A program made the position numbers and the translations under genes. Of a stretch of DNA of 64,000 nucleotides, positions 1 through 8,441 are shown one piece after another. How positions within the stretch are numbered: the stretch's first letter is position 1; every line of letters starts with the position of its first letter. Origin of the DNA: Hymenobacter properus (GTDB lineage: Bacteria > Bacteroidota > Bacteroidia > Cytophagales > Hymenobacteraceae). The notes beneath the pieces are model-generated. The model did not search any database and was not told the DNA's origin. It saw only the letters and a program-made list of their open reading frames with translations. The DNA is taken from assembly GCF_015694735.1 (NCBI RefSeq), contig NZ_JADQDP010000004.1, positions 670,784-734,783 on the forward strand. The letters are read 5' to 3'.

Positions 1-2000
1 TCGCGCGACTCGTAGGTGGGCACATAGTTCTGATTGAACTTGTCAAAATCGGCGTCGTTGCGGAAGGGCACCCGGTTCCGCCACCAGGCGGGCCACACCG
101 CTTCGGTCTTTTCCGGATTGTAAGGGTCCGATTTGTAATCGTACGATGCGTCGCCGAACAGCAGCAGCTCCATCTGCTTGCCAGCCGGCGACCGGTCGTA
201 AATCTGCTTCACGAAGTCGCGAATGGCCGTCACGTCCTGCCCGCCCGAGCCGTACTCGTTGTAAATCTGCGGCGTGGTCACCACCACCGTCTGCAGGTTG
301 TCGTGGGTGCGGCGGTGGTCGGCCAGGCGCTGGGCTTGGCCCAGAAACGTCGGGTAGGTCACGATAATCAAATCGGCCGACGTGTAGGCGTGCAGGTCCT
401 GGTTGGGCACGCGGCCAAACTTGCGGGGTTTCTTGGTCAGGTTGCCGTTGGGCAAGAACGCCACGAACTCGCGCAACGTATCGGCCGGGGCCAAAAAGCT
501 GCCGCCGGTCAGCGTGTAAGAGGCCGGCCGGCGCGGGTTGGTGACGTCCCACACCACGGCCCCGGTGCTGTTGCTGAGCATGTACTGGTTGAGGGCGTTC
601 GGACCAATGTTGTTCAGCGAGCGGAACTCCAGCTGCGCATCGCTGAGGCGGAGCTGGCGCTGTGCGTTGATTTCGAGGTAGTCGAGGTAGGCGGTGGCGC
701 TGCCATCGCCGCTGCTATAAGTCAGGCCCACGTTGAGGTCAGTGCCGGGGTTGGGCAGGGCCAGCTGCCAAGTGGTGACGGCCTGCCGGGCAATGGCGGT
801 AAAGGATTGGGTGCTCAATTCCCGCAGCGTCTCCGTGCCCAACGTTGCCCCATTTAGCGTGAGCCGAAAAGAACTGGGGGAAAAGCTACTCGCCACCAAC
901 GAGCTGGTGACCTTTACCGGCGCATTGGCTACCAAATCAGGAATACCGCTGAACGAGAACTGATTCGTGCCGTTGGGCCGGAACCCCTCGCCCACCCAGG
1001 TGCGCCCCGAGTGCAGCAGGTTGACCAAGTCGTGCTCCAAAAAGTCGCGGTAGGTGAAGGTGGTGATATTGGCGGGCGTGGCGCCGGCTGCTGGCGTCGG
1101 GGCCGGGGCCACGCGCCGGCCGGGCGTGTTGTTCACCGTTACGAAGTAGTAGGCCGTGTCGGTATAGATGTTGTTGCGATGCCGAAACACGCCGCCCTGC
1201 GCTTCCCAGGTGTGGGGGCCCGGCGAATAAAACAGGAAAAACTCATTGTTATCAAGCACGCCATCCCCGTTGTCGTTTACGAGCAAAACGTTGTTCTCTG
1301 CCAGGTCGTCGGGGCGCCGCACCGAGCTGGCCTGGGGCAAAATGCCCATGGCGTTGCCGTAGATGTGCAGGTTCCGGGGGTTGAGCGTTTGCGTGTTCAG
1401 GCCCAGGTCAGCCAGGGCCGCTTTGTCGAGCTTGTAGATGCCGCTTTCGCCCACACCCATCTTGTACCAGTCGCCGTTTTGCAGCACCGAGTGGCTGGCG
1501 TAGGTGTGAAAACCGGTGCTGCGTGCCGCGGCATTTTTGCCATCGGGTACGTACTGGTAATCGAACGACACGAGGCGCTCGGGCTGGCCGGTTTGGGGGT
1601 TACGGCGGGCTGCACGCAGGCTCAGGCGCGTCACGGGGCGCTTCATTTCGGTGCCGGTGCTCAGGCGCGGGTCGGGGCCGGTGGGCAGCCGGCTGGCGTC
1701 GAACATCTTGGCGTCGGCGGCAGAGAAGGGCTCATACACCAAGTTCGCCAGTTCGCCCTGGCTCACGGCGCCGCCCGCCAGGCGCAAAGTGAACCAGCCC
1801 ACCTGCTCGTCCATGCCGTGGTTGGCTTCGCTGAAGGTGGGCACCTTTTGCTTGCGGGTGCTGCGGCTCGGCACCTCAGTATAGCCACCCCAGCTAATGG
1901 TGCCGTGCGTGGTGGTGAGGGCTCCGGACTGGGCCCGCGCCGGGGCAGCGGCCCCTACCATCATTCCCGCAACTGCAACGAAGAGAAAAAAAAGACGCAT
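1..2000 (-). CDS. porU: Type IX secretion system sortase PorU (5'-part, runs off the left edge)
   Basis: Partial gene: 666 complete codons are visible and the frame is still open at base 1. The start at 2000 gives a clear signal peptide (residues 1-23, ending PARA before Q). Around residues 533-625 lies the start of a C25 (gingipain-like) peptidase domain, with GGQDVTAIRDFV, then LLLFGDASYDYK, and near the edge NYVPTYESR, all typical of PorU. PorU is the outer-membrane-attached sortase that removes C-terminal sorting domains from T9SS cargo and links cargo to lipopolysaccharide. The family is usually about 1100-1200 residues, so roughly 40% is missing, including most of the peptidase domain. 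Inference: porV often follows porU in this phylum and may lie just outside. Several cargo proteins with sorting domains are encoded further right in this window. Confidence 0.9.
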   Translation of the reverse strand, partial: MRLFFLFVAVAGMMVGAAAPARAQSGALTTTHGTISWGGYTEVPSRSTRKQKVPTFSEANHGMDEQVGWFTLRLAGGAVSQGELANLVYEPFSAADAKMFDASRLPTGPDPRLSTGTEMKRPVTRLSLRAARRNPQTGQPERLVSFDYQYVPDGKNAAARSTGFHTYASHSVLQNGDWYKMGVGESGIYKLDKAALADLGLNTQTLNPRNLHIYGNAMGILPQASSVRRPDDLAENNVLLVNDNGDGVLDNNEFFLFYSPGPHTWEAQGGVFRHRNNIYTDTAYYFVTVNNTPGRRVAPAPTPAAGATPANITTFTYRDFLEHDLVNLLHSGRTWVGEGFRPNGTNQFSFSGIPDLVANAPVKVTSSLVASSFSPSSFRLTLNGATLGTETLRELSTQSFTAIARQAVTTWQLALPNPGTDLNVGLTYSSGDGSATAYLDYLEINAQRQLRLSDAQLEFRSLNNIGPNALNQYMLSNSTGAVVWDVTNPRRPASYTLTGGSFLAPADTLREFVAFLPNGNLTKKPRKFGRVPNQDLHAYTSADLIIVTYPTFLGQAQRLADHRRTHDNLQTVVVTTPQIYNEYGSGGQDVTAIRDFVKQIYDRSPAGKQMELLLFGDASYDYKSDPYNPEKTEAVWPAWWRNRVPFRNDADFDKFNQNYVPTYESR

Positions 2001-2128
2001 ACACACTACGTTAAAATACCTGCCTGACGTCCGGCCGCCTCCCTGGCCCGGCAACAGCACGGCCGGGCTTCAGGTTCACCCGGGAGTGCTATCATAACAA
2101 TCAAATAGTCTATTTATTGCGCCGGCCG

Positions 2129-2857
2129 CTACGAACCGCTACGGGCCGCCGTCTTCGGCACCGACAGCAACACGTAGAGCAGCACCACCAAGGGCACAGC
2201 CGCAGCCCGCAGCGCTAGCAATAACCCTGCCGCCAGCAGCAGAAAAATAAACCGGCGCCGGTTATCGGCCCAGCGCAGGGTTTTAAACTTCAGCGCAAAC
2301 AGCGGCAATTCGGCCACCAGCAGGCCCGAGAGCAGCACCGTGAGGCCTAATAGCACCAAGGGGTTCAGCACCACGCCATGCAGCCCAAACTGGTCGTAGG
2401 CCAAAATGAGCGGCAACGAAGCCACTACCAGCGTGCAGGCCGGCGTAGGCAGGCCAATAAAGGAAGTCGTCTGCCGGGTGTCGTTGTTGAATTTGGCCAA
2501 GCGCAAGGCCGAGAAGATGCTGACGAGAAAACCGACGTAGGGTACGTAGCCAGCCAATCCCACCAAGGTGTGAAAGCCGGGCTCGGGCGAAACCATCGAT
2601 TTGTAGAGCAGGTGAAAAAGGATAGCGCCCGGCACCACGCCAAACGACACCATATCAGCTAACGAATCCAGGTCTTTGCCGATGGCGGACGATACGCGCA
2701 ACGCCCGGGCCACCAGCCCGTCGGCAAAATCGGCCGCCGCCGCTGCGGCCACAAACCAGGCCCCCGTGGCCAGGTCGCCGGCAAAAATATTAGTCAGCGC
2801 CAAGCAGCCGCACAGCAGGTTGAGGCAGGTAATGGCGTTGGGCAGGTGACGTTTCAA
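2129..2857 (-). CDS. pssA: CDP-diacylglycerol--serine O-phosphatidyltransferase
   Basis: 242 residues, integral membrane protein of the CDP-alcohol phosphatidyltransferase family. The signature D-x2-DG-x2-AR-x8-G-x3-D-x3-D is complete (D43, D46, G47, A50, R51, G60, D64, D68); these acidic residues bind the metal and the CDP-alcohol. Hydrophobic segments follow across the C-terminal half. The enzyme makes phosphatidylserine, the precursor of phosphatidylethanolamine. The length fits the serine-specific subgroup, and the N-terminus KRHLPNAITCLNLLCG is typical of bacterial PssA. It lies upstream of porU in the same direction, 128 bases away. An imperfect inverted repeat sits directly before its start. 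Confidence 0.9.
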   Translation of the reverse strand: MKRHLPNAITCLNLLCGCLALTNIFAGDLATGAWFVAAAAAADFADGLVARALRVSSAIGKDLDSLADMVSFGVVPGAILFHLLYKSMVSPEPGFHTLVGLAGYVPYVGFLVSIFSALRLAKFNNDTRQTTSFIGLPTPACTLVVASLPLILAYDQFGLHGVVLNPLVLLGLTVLLSGLLVAELPLFALKFKTLRWADNRRRFIFLLLAAGLLLALRAAAVPLVVLLYVLLSVPKTAARSGS

Positions 2858-2861
2858 AGGG

Positions 2862-2959
2862 CAGTTATCAGTGAACAGTGAACAGGGAGCAGCTATGGTT
2901 AGCAGAGACGCAGCACACGGATGAGCTACTGTTCACTGCTAACTGATAATTGCTCACTG
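2862..2959. repeat. Imperfect low-complexity inverted repeat (class 2) between pssA and the MBL hydrolase
   Basis: The left arm at 2862-2885 is built of repeated TCAGTGAACAG-like units. The right arm at 2929-2959 reads back its complement with one unit rearranged (CTGTTCACTG then CTAACTGATAA). Same style as the junction repeats at 21432, 29499, 30144 and 47280. The right end overlaps the 3' end of the MBL-fold gene, so the repeat forms nearly the whole gap. Confidence 0.75.
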
Positions 2960-3595
2960 CAAAAATGGGTTGTACCGGCGCTCGTCGCCGATGGTGGTGG
3001 CCGGGCCGTGGCCGGGGTACACCACCGTGTCGTCGGGCAGGGTCAGTAGCTCGGTTTCGATGCTATGAATCAGCTCGGCGTGGTTGCCGCCCGGCAGGTC
3101 GGTGCGCCCGATGCTGCGCTGAAACAGCACGTCGCCGCCAATAACGGTGGCCGTGGGCGCATGATAGAACACCACGTGGCCCGGCGCGTGGCCCGGCGTG
3201 AAGCGCACCTCCAATTCAGTTTCGCCAAAGCGCACGGGCTGGCCGGCCACCAGTTCGCCGGTGGGCTCGGCCGGCCGGTACTGCGGAAAGCCGTAGTTGG
3301 CGGCGTAGGTGGGCACGGCGCGCAGCGTGGGCAGGTCGAGGCGGTGTACCAGGAACGGGGTGTCGGGCCAGGTATCGAGCACGAATTGGGCCCCCAGCAC
3401 GTGGTCGATGTGCGAGTGCGTGTTCAGCAGCAGGGCTACCTGCAGCTGCTGGGTTTCGATGTAGCTGCGCAGGGCCTGCTGCTCGGCCGGGGTGTAGCAG
3501 CCGGCATCCACGATGGCGCACTGCCGGGTGGCCTCGTCAATCAGCAGGTAGGTGTTTTCGGAGAAAGGATTGAAGGCAAAGCCGGCAACGGTCAT
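2954..3595 (-). CDS. MBL-fold metallo-hydrolase (glyoxalase II-like)
   Basis: 213 residues from the ATG at 3595; an upstream in-frame ATG at 3679 would add a non-conserved Pro/Lys-rich tail, so it was not used. Metal ligands of the metallo-beta-lactamase fold are all present: THSHIDH (H60, H62, D64, H65), H136 in TPGHAPGH, D155 in GGDVLF and H196 in YPGHG. The fold and spacing match hydroxyacylglutathione hydrolase-like enzymes of Bacteroidota, which hydrolyse thioesters or related substrates in the cytoplasm. The real substrate cannot be told from sequence. It is divergent from the FAD oxidoreductase that starts at 3764. Confidence 0.85.
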   Translation of the reverse strand: MTVAGFAFNPFSENTYLLIDEATRQCAIVDAGCYTPAEQQALRSYIETQQLQVALLLNTHSHIDHVLGAQFVLDTWPDTPFLVHRLDLPTLRAVPTYAANYGFPQYRPAEPTGELVAGQPVRFGETELEVRFTPGHAPGHVVFYHAPTATVIGGDVLFQRSIGRTDLPGGNHAELIHSIETELLTLPDDTVVYPGHGPATTIGDERRYNPFLQ

Positions 3596-3763
3596 ACAGC
3601 ACGGGGTTTCGAAGCAATGCGGAAAGGTACGGCGCGATGGGGAAAGGCCGTTGGGTTTGGGTTTCGGGCGTTGAGGCACCTGCGATTAGTCACTTGCGCC
3701 TAACGCCACATGCCATAAAATTCATATCCTTGTAATAAACGCAACATCCTTACCTTGCCGGCC

Positions 3764-4840
3764 ATGACGGACTATGATTTTCTGGTAGTGGGCCACGGCA
3801 TTGCGGGCGCCACGCTGGCCTACGTGCTGCGCCAGCGGGGCCACCGCGTGCTGGTGTTCGACCCCGGCCAAACCAACTCCGCCTCCAACGTGGCGGCCGG
3901 CCTGATGAACCCGGTGGCGGGCAAGCGCTTCGCCCTCTCGTGGCGTGCGGCCGAGCTACTGCCGTTTGCGGGCGCGTTTTACCGCGAACTGGAACAGCGC
4001 TACGGCCAGAAATTCTTCTACGAAACCCCCATCTTCAAGCTCTTCAATTCCCTCGAAGAGCAGAACGCCGTGCTGGCCCGCAGCGCCGACCGGCCCTGGG
4101 GCAACTTCATGGCTGACCTGACGACCGCCGACCCCGGCCTGCCCGGCGTGCACGTCCCCTTTGGTGGGGCCTGGCTGCGCGGCGGCGGGCACGTGGCCGT
4201 GCGCGAGCTGCTGGCCTCCCTGGCCGCCGAGGGCCACGACGCGGGCTGGCTCCGGGCCGAGCCTTTCGACTGGCATCAACTACAAACCGGTGCCGACGGC
4301 GCCACCTACGCCGGGCAGGTACGGGCCCGCCACGTCATTTGCTGCGAGGGCGCGGCGGCGGTGCGCAACCCCTATTTCGACTGGCTACCCCTTACGCCCA
4401 ACCAGGGCGAAGTGCTGGACGTGGAATGCGTGGGGCTGAGCGACGCGCAAGTGCTCAACCGCGGCGCCTACGTGGTGCCCATGGGCGCGGGGCGGTTCCG
4501 GGTGGGCGCCACCTACCGCTGGCCGCCGTTTAGCGAGGGCATCACGGCGGTGGGGCGCGAGGAGCTGGCGGCCCGCCTGAGCGTGATTACTGACCTGCCG
4601 TTTGCGGTGCTGGGGCAGCGGGCGGGCGTGCGGCCCGCCGTGCGCGACCGCCGGCCCCTGCTGGGCCCCCACCCTACCGTGCCCGCGCTGAGCTTCTGCG
4701 GTGGCTACGGCTCGAAGGGCGTGATGCTGGCCCCGCGCCTGGCCTCGCTGCTGGCTGACTGCCTGGAAGGCCGCGCCGAAATATGGCCTGATGCCAGCTT
4801 GCAACGCTACAACGCCCTGCGTCCGGTGGGCGTAATTTGA
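3764..4840 (+). CDS. FAD-dependent oxidoreductase (DAO family)
   Basis: 358 residues. The N-terminus carries a dinucleotide-binding Rossmann motif VVGHGIAG (G10, G12, G15) and an acidic residue at the end of the second strand (D33), followed by SNVAAGLMNPVAGKR, a pattern of the D-amino-acid oxidase/glycine oxidase superfamily. The C-terminus has the second FAD-contact block GQRAGVRPAVRDRRPLLGPH and FCGGYGSKGVMLAP. Such enzymes oxidise amines or amino acids with oxygen as acceptor, in the cytoplasm. In proteobacteria a related domain is fused in MnmC, but the methyltransferase half is absent here. The ATG at 3764 was chosen because the reading frame before it is only an alternative TTG without conserved residues. 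Confidence 0.8.
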   Translation: MTDYDFLVVGHGIAGATLAYVLRQRGHRVLVFDPGQTNSASNVAAGLMNPVAGKRFALSWRAAELLPFAGAFYRELEQRYGQKFFYETPIFKLFNSLEEQNAVLARSADRPWGNFMADLTTADPGLPGVHVPFGGAWLRGGGHVAVRELLASLAAEGHDAGWLRAEPFDWHQLQTGADGATYAGQVRARHVICCEGAAAVRNPYFDWLPLTPNQGEVLDVECVGLSDAQVLNRGAYVVPMGAGRFRVGATYRWPPFSEGITAVGREELAARLSVITDLPFAVLGQRAGVRPAVRDRRPLLGPHPTVPALSFCGGYGSKGVMLAPRLASLLADCLEGRAEIWPDASLQRYNALRPVGVI

Positions 4841-4845
4841 ACAGT

Positions 4846-4980
4846 ATGGAAGCAACGGCGGAAAGTCCCGATATTCCCGGCGCGGAAGTGGAACAATTTC
4901 GGGCTAAATGCCTTTACTTCAACGGACCCGCCCGGCAGTGTAGACGGGCGGAACCTTTCGCCGGCTCCGCCAACTTCTAA
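4846..4980 (+). CDS. Possible small protein of 44 residues
   Basis: An ATG five bases after the FAD oxidoreductase stop opens 44 codons ending in TAA. The peptide is hydrophilic with two cysteines (AKCLYFNGPARQC). Nothing in it is recognisable. The same stretch holds a GC-rich inverted repeat CCGCCCG...CGGGCGG near 4928-4952, which may be a weak terminator for the upstream gene. It may be non-coding leader of the next gene; reported because it nearly fills the gap. Confidence 0.2.
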   Translation: MEATAESPDIPGAEVEQFRAKCLYFNGPARQCRRAEPFAGSANF

Positions 4981-5024
4981 GCGTTACCGCGGACTAAAAT
5001 CTGCTTTTGCTCGTTGTCTACTTT

Positions 5025-8000
5025 ATGACCATTCCATTATCCGCCAAGCGCACGCTGGGAGCTCTGGCGCTGCTGCTGCCCCTGCTTCATAGCCCCGCGG
5101 CCCGGGCCCAGACGGCGCAGGAGCCTTTCGGACGGGTGCGCATCCAATACAAGCAGTTCAACTGGCAGCAGCTCAGCACCCAGAACTTCAATGTGATGTA
5201 CTACGATGGCGGCGAGGCCAGCGCCCGCCGCGCCGCCGAGTACGCCGAGAAGGAGTTGCAGCGCATCACGGCCCTTATCGGCTATTACCCTTACTCAAAG
5301 ACCACCCTGCTGTTTTACAATTCGGTGGGCGACCTGCGGCAGAGCAACATCGGCCTTACGGCTACGCTGCAGCAGATTAACGGCGGCGAAACCCCGCTGG
5401 CCCGCATGAGCAAGGTGCAAATTGCCTTCGAGGGCCAGGAAACCGAGTTCAAGCGCGAGCTGAGCACCCAGATAACCCAGGTGCTGCTCAACGACATGAT
5501 GTACGGCGGCTCCTTGAAGGAAGTGCTGCAAAGCAGCTACCTGCTGCAGCTGCCCGACTGGTTTATCGGCGGGGCGTCGGCCTACGCGGCCGAAGGCTGG
5601 AGCGTGGACATGGACGGCTACATGCGCGACATGGTGAAGCAGTACCCCACCGGCAACCGCACGGCGCCGTTTTTCCTGCGCAACTCCACGCTGGCCGGCC
5701 AGAGCATCTGGAACTACGTGGCCGAGCGCTACGGCTACACCACCATTCAAAACATCCTGAACCTGACGCGCATCACGCGCGACATTGAGGTGGGCATCAG
5801 TTCTTCGCTGAACGTGCCATTTAAGGTGTTTCTGAAAGACTGGCTGGCGTATTACCGCGAGCAGAACGGCGCGGCAGTGGCTTCGTTGACGGAACCCGAC
5901 AAGAAATTCCGCCTCGGGGGCCGCAACCGCCATGCCGACGTATTCTCGCAGCCCGTGGTGAGCCCCAACGGCCAACTCGTGGCCTACGCCCAGAACGAGC
6001 AGGGCCGCTATCGCGTGGTGGTGATGAACCGCGACGGCTCGCATCGCCGCACCCTGAGCCGCGGCGGCTACAAAACCCCCGACCAGCAAATTGAAACCCG
6101 CCTGCCCGTGATAGCCTGGCGCGGCAACGCGCAGGTGGCCGTGGCCGAAATGAGCCGGGGCAAAATGACCCTGCGCCTGCGCGATGCTGATGGCCGCGGC
6201 CTGGTGCGCCGCGTGGCCGAATCCATTCGCTTCTCGCGGCCTACTTCGCTGTTCGAGCCCTACGACCAGGTGCTAAGCATGAGCTACTCACCCGACGGCA
6301 AAGCCTTGGCGTTTAGCGCCGTGCGCAACGGGCAGAATGACATTTATGTGCTGCGTGCTGGCAGCCGCCAAGCCGAGCAGCTCACCAACGACCTGTTCGA
6401 CGACGTGCAGCCCGTGTTCTTGCCCAGCGGGCAGGGCATCGTGTTCAGTTCAAACCGCTACCTCGACTCGGCGGGGCGGGCCCGGCCGGCCACCTTCCAG
6501 AACGTGGTGAACAACTACGACCTGTTTGAATATCACCTCGACGGCCGCGCCATTCCGGTGGAAACGCTGGTGAGCACCATCTCGAACGAGACGCGGCCCC
6601 GCGCCATTTCCGACGACGAGATTTTGTACCTGGGCGAAGAAAGCGGCGTGCGGGCCATCTACCGCTACTCGCTTAAAACCAAGGAGCGCGGCATTCTCAC
6701 CAGCTGGCTGCCCAACACGCAGGATTTTGACTACAGCGCCGTGACAAAGGCCCTGGTGTTTGTGGCGCCCGCGCAGTCGCGCGACATCCTGTACCTCTAC
6801 CCCGAATACGCGCTGCCTCCCACGGCTCTGCCCCTCACCAAAACCAGCCGCCAGCAAACGCTGGAAGACCGTTCGGCCCCGCCGCGCACCTTGGCACCGC
6901 CCAAACCTGCGCCTGCGCCTGCACCTGCGCCAGCGACAACGTCTGTAGCCGCCGCTGCTGCCGATTCGACCAGTGCGCCCGCCAAGGCGCCGGCTAATAC
7001 GAAATCGACCGGCCAGGTAAACACCAGCGACTACCAGTTTGAGGAAGACGAGCCGGCCCAGACGGCAGCGACCAAACGGCGGCGCCTGACGCCCACAGCG
7101 GCTTCGACGGCCGCGGCCGCACAAACACAAGCTCAGATTGACAATCCGCTGACGGGGCCTTTCCGGTACGACACGCGCTTCATGGCCGATAATGTGTCGA
7201 CGGCGCTGTACGTGGACCCGCTGCTGGGCCTGGGCCTGCAGTTTAAGGCAGCGCTGACCGATGTGCTGGAAAACCAGCGCATCGACGCCAGCATCTTTGG
7301 CTTGTTCGACCTGCGCACCAGCAACATCCGCGTGGGCTACACCAACCTGACCAAGCGCTACGATTGGGGCGTGGCTTATCAGAAGCAGGCTTACTTCTTC
7401 GGCATCGGCTCCTACAACTACCGCTACGGCCGCCACGAAGTAGCGCCCACCATTGCCTACCCGCTTACCCACAACCTGAGCGTGCGCGGCGGGCCCCGCT
7501 TCGTGAATATCTCCAGCACGCAGCTCGGCGATGTGTCGACGGCCAACGACCAGAGCACCAATTATATTGGCTACAAAGGCGAGTTGGTGTTCGACAACAG
7601 CATCAACACCGGCGTGAACATGGTGGTGGGCACGCGCCTGAAAGCCAGCCTGCAAAGCCTGAATAGCCTGGGCGACAAGAGCCTTAGCTTCAGCAAGTTT
7701 GTAATTGACTTGCGGCATTACCAGAAAATCAGCCGCTCCATCGTGTGGGCCAACCGGGCCAGCTACGGGCAGTTCTTTGGCCCGCGGGCCCAAGTGTTCC
7801 GCATCGGCGGCATGGACGACTGGTTGATTAACGCCGACTACACGCAGGCACGTTTCCTGCCCGGCTACTCGGCTGCCGACCAGGTTATGAACCAGGATTT
7901 TGTGACCAACCTGCGCGGCTTCAACTACAGCGCCCGCAGTGGCCCGCGCTACGTGTTGTTCAACAGTGAGCTGCGCATCCCCATTGTGCAGTACTTCGCG

Positions 8001-8309
8001 CACCGGCCCATCTATTCGGGCTTCTTCCGCAACCTGCAGCTCACGGGCTTTGCCGATGCCGGCACGGCTTACTCGGGTACCAATCCCTTCGGCGTCGACA
8101 ACTCGGCCAATACCGTGAAGGCGGGCGGCAACGGCAACTACTTCACGGCCACGGTTATCAACTTCCGCAACCCGCTGCTGATTGGCTATGGCGTGGGCGC
8201 GCGCACTACGCTGCTCGGCTTCTATGGCAAAGTAGACGTGGCCTGGGGCCAGGAAGACTACGTGACCCACGGCCCGAAATTCTACTTCACCCTGGGCTAC
8301 GACTTTTAG
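5025..8309 (+). CDS. TolB-like beta-propeller fused to an Omp85-like outer-membrane barrel
   Basis: 1094 residues from the ATG at 5025; signal peptide 1-28 (PAARA before Q). Residues about 30-290 form a globular region that resembles the peptidase-like N-terminus of Bacteroidota propeller proteins, with no catalytic motif I can confirm. Residues about 300-610 hold PD40/TolB-type propeller blades, for example SPDGKALAFSAVRNGQNDIYVL. An Ala/Pro/Thr linker of about 80 residues follows (roughly 620-705). The last 380 residues look like a surface-antigen (D15/Omp85) barrel: LRGFNYSARSGPRYVLFNSE followed by LRIPI, and a terminal strand FYFTLGYDF ending in phenylalanine. The substrate and role are unknown; a surface or periplasmic scaffold or translocation role is inferred from architecture only. 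A rho-independent terminator follows immediately. Confidence 0.75.
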   Translation: MTIPLSAKRTLGALALLLPLLHSPAARAQTAQEPFGRVRIQYKQFNWQQLSTQNFNVMYYDGGEASARRAAEYAEKELQRITALIGYYPYSKTTLLFYNSVGDLRQSNIGLTATLQQINGGETPLARMSKVQIAFEGQETEFKRELSTQITQVLLNDMMYGGSLKEVLQSSYLLQLPDWFIGGASAYAAEGWSVDMDGYMRDMVKQYPTGNRTAPFFLRNSTLAGQSIWNYVAERYGYTTIQNILNLTRITRDIEVGISSSLNVPFKVFLKDWLAYYREQNGAAVASLTEPDKKFRLGGRNRHADVFSQPVVSPNGQLVAYAQNEQGRYRVVVMNRDGSHRRTLSRGGYKTPDQQIETRLPVIAWRGNAQVAVAEMSRGKMTLRLRDADGRGLVRRVAESIRFSRPTSLFEPYDQVLSMSYSPDGKALAFSAVRNGQNDIYVLRAGSRQAEQLTNDLFDDVQPVFLPSGQGIVFSSNRYLDSAGRARPATFQNVVNNYDLFEYHLDGRAIPVETLVSTISNETRPRAISDDEILYLGEESGVRAIYRYSLKTKERGILTSWLPNTQDFDYSAVTKALVFVAPAQSRDILYLYPEYALPPTALPLTKTSRQQTLEDRSAPPRTLAPPKPAPAPAPAPATTSVAAAAADSTSAPAKAPANTKSTGQVNTSDYQFEEDEPAQTAATKRRRLTPTAASTAAAAQTQAQIDNPLTGPFRYDTRFMADNVSTALYVDPLLGLGLQFKAALTDVLENQRIDASIFGLFDLRTSNIRVGYTNLTKRYDWGVAYQKQAYFFGIGSYNYRYGRHEVAPTIAYPLTHNLSVRGGPRFVNISSTQLGDVSTANDQSTNYIGYKGELVFDNSINTGVNMVVGTRLKASLQSLNSLGDKSLSFSKFVIDLRHYQKISRSIVWANRASYGQFFGPRAQVFRIGGMDDWLINADYTQARFLPGYSAADQVMNQDFVTNLRGFNYSARSGPRYVLFNSELRIPIVQYFAHRPIYSGFFRNLQLTGFADAGTAYSGTNPFGVDNSANTVKAGGNGNYFTATVINFRNPLLIGYGVGARTTLLGFYGKVDVAWGQEDYVTHGPKFYFTLGYDF

Positions 8310-8342
8310 TAGTTAGCCCTTATTCTACAACAGCTTATAAAA

Positions 8343-8373
8343 GGCTCCCGGCTTCCTGGCCGGGAGCCTTTTT
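8343..8373 (+). terminator. Rho-independent terminator after the TolB/Omp85 fusion gene
   Basis: A perfect 9-base stem GGCTCCCGG/CCGGGAGCC with an 8-base loop, followed by five T. It lies 33 bases after the stop. Confidence 0.9.
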
Positions 8374-8441
8374 GTATATTGCACCGGCCCCATAAGCCCC
8401 TATTTTCGTTCTTCCCGCCCATCAGCCAAGCCCTTTCTGCT

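Noticed and set aside
1011..2027. Plus-strand frame of 338 codons at the left end
   Set aside because: It is antisense to porU, whose minus-strand translation has a signal peptide and C25 motifs.
6450..8270. Long open frame of about 600 codons on the minus strand, antisense to the TolB/Omp85 gene
   Set aside because: His/Val/Arg-rich text without domains; arises from high-GC third positions of the sense gene, which has clear motifs and a signal peptide.
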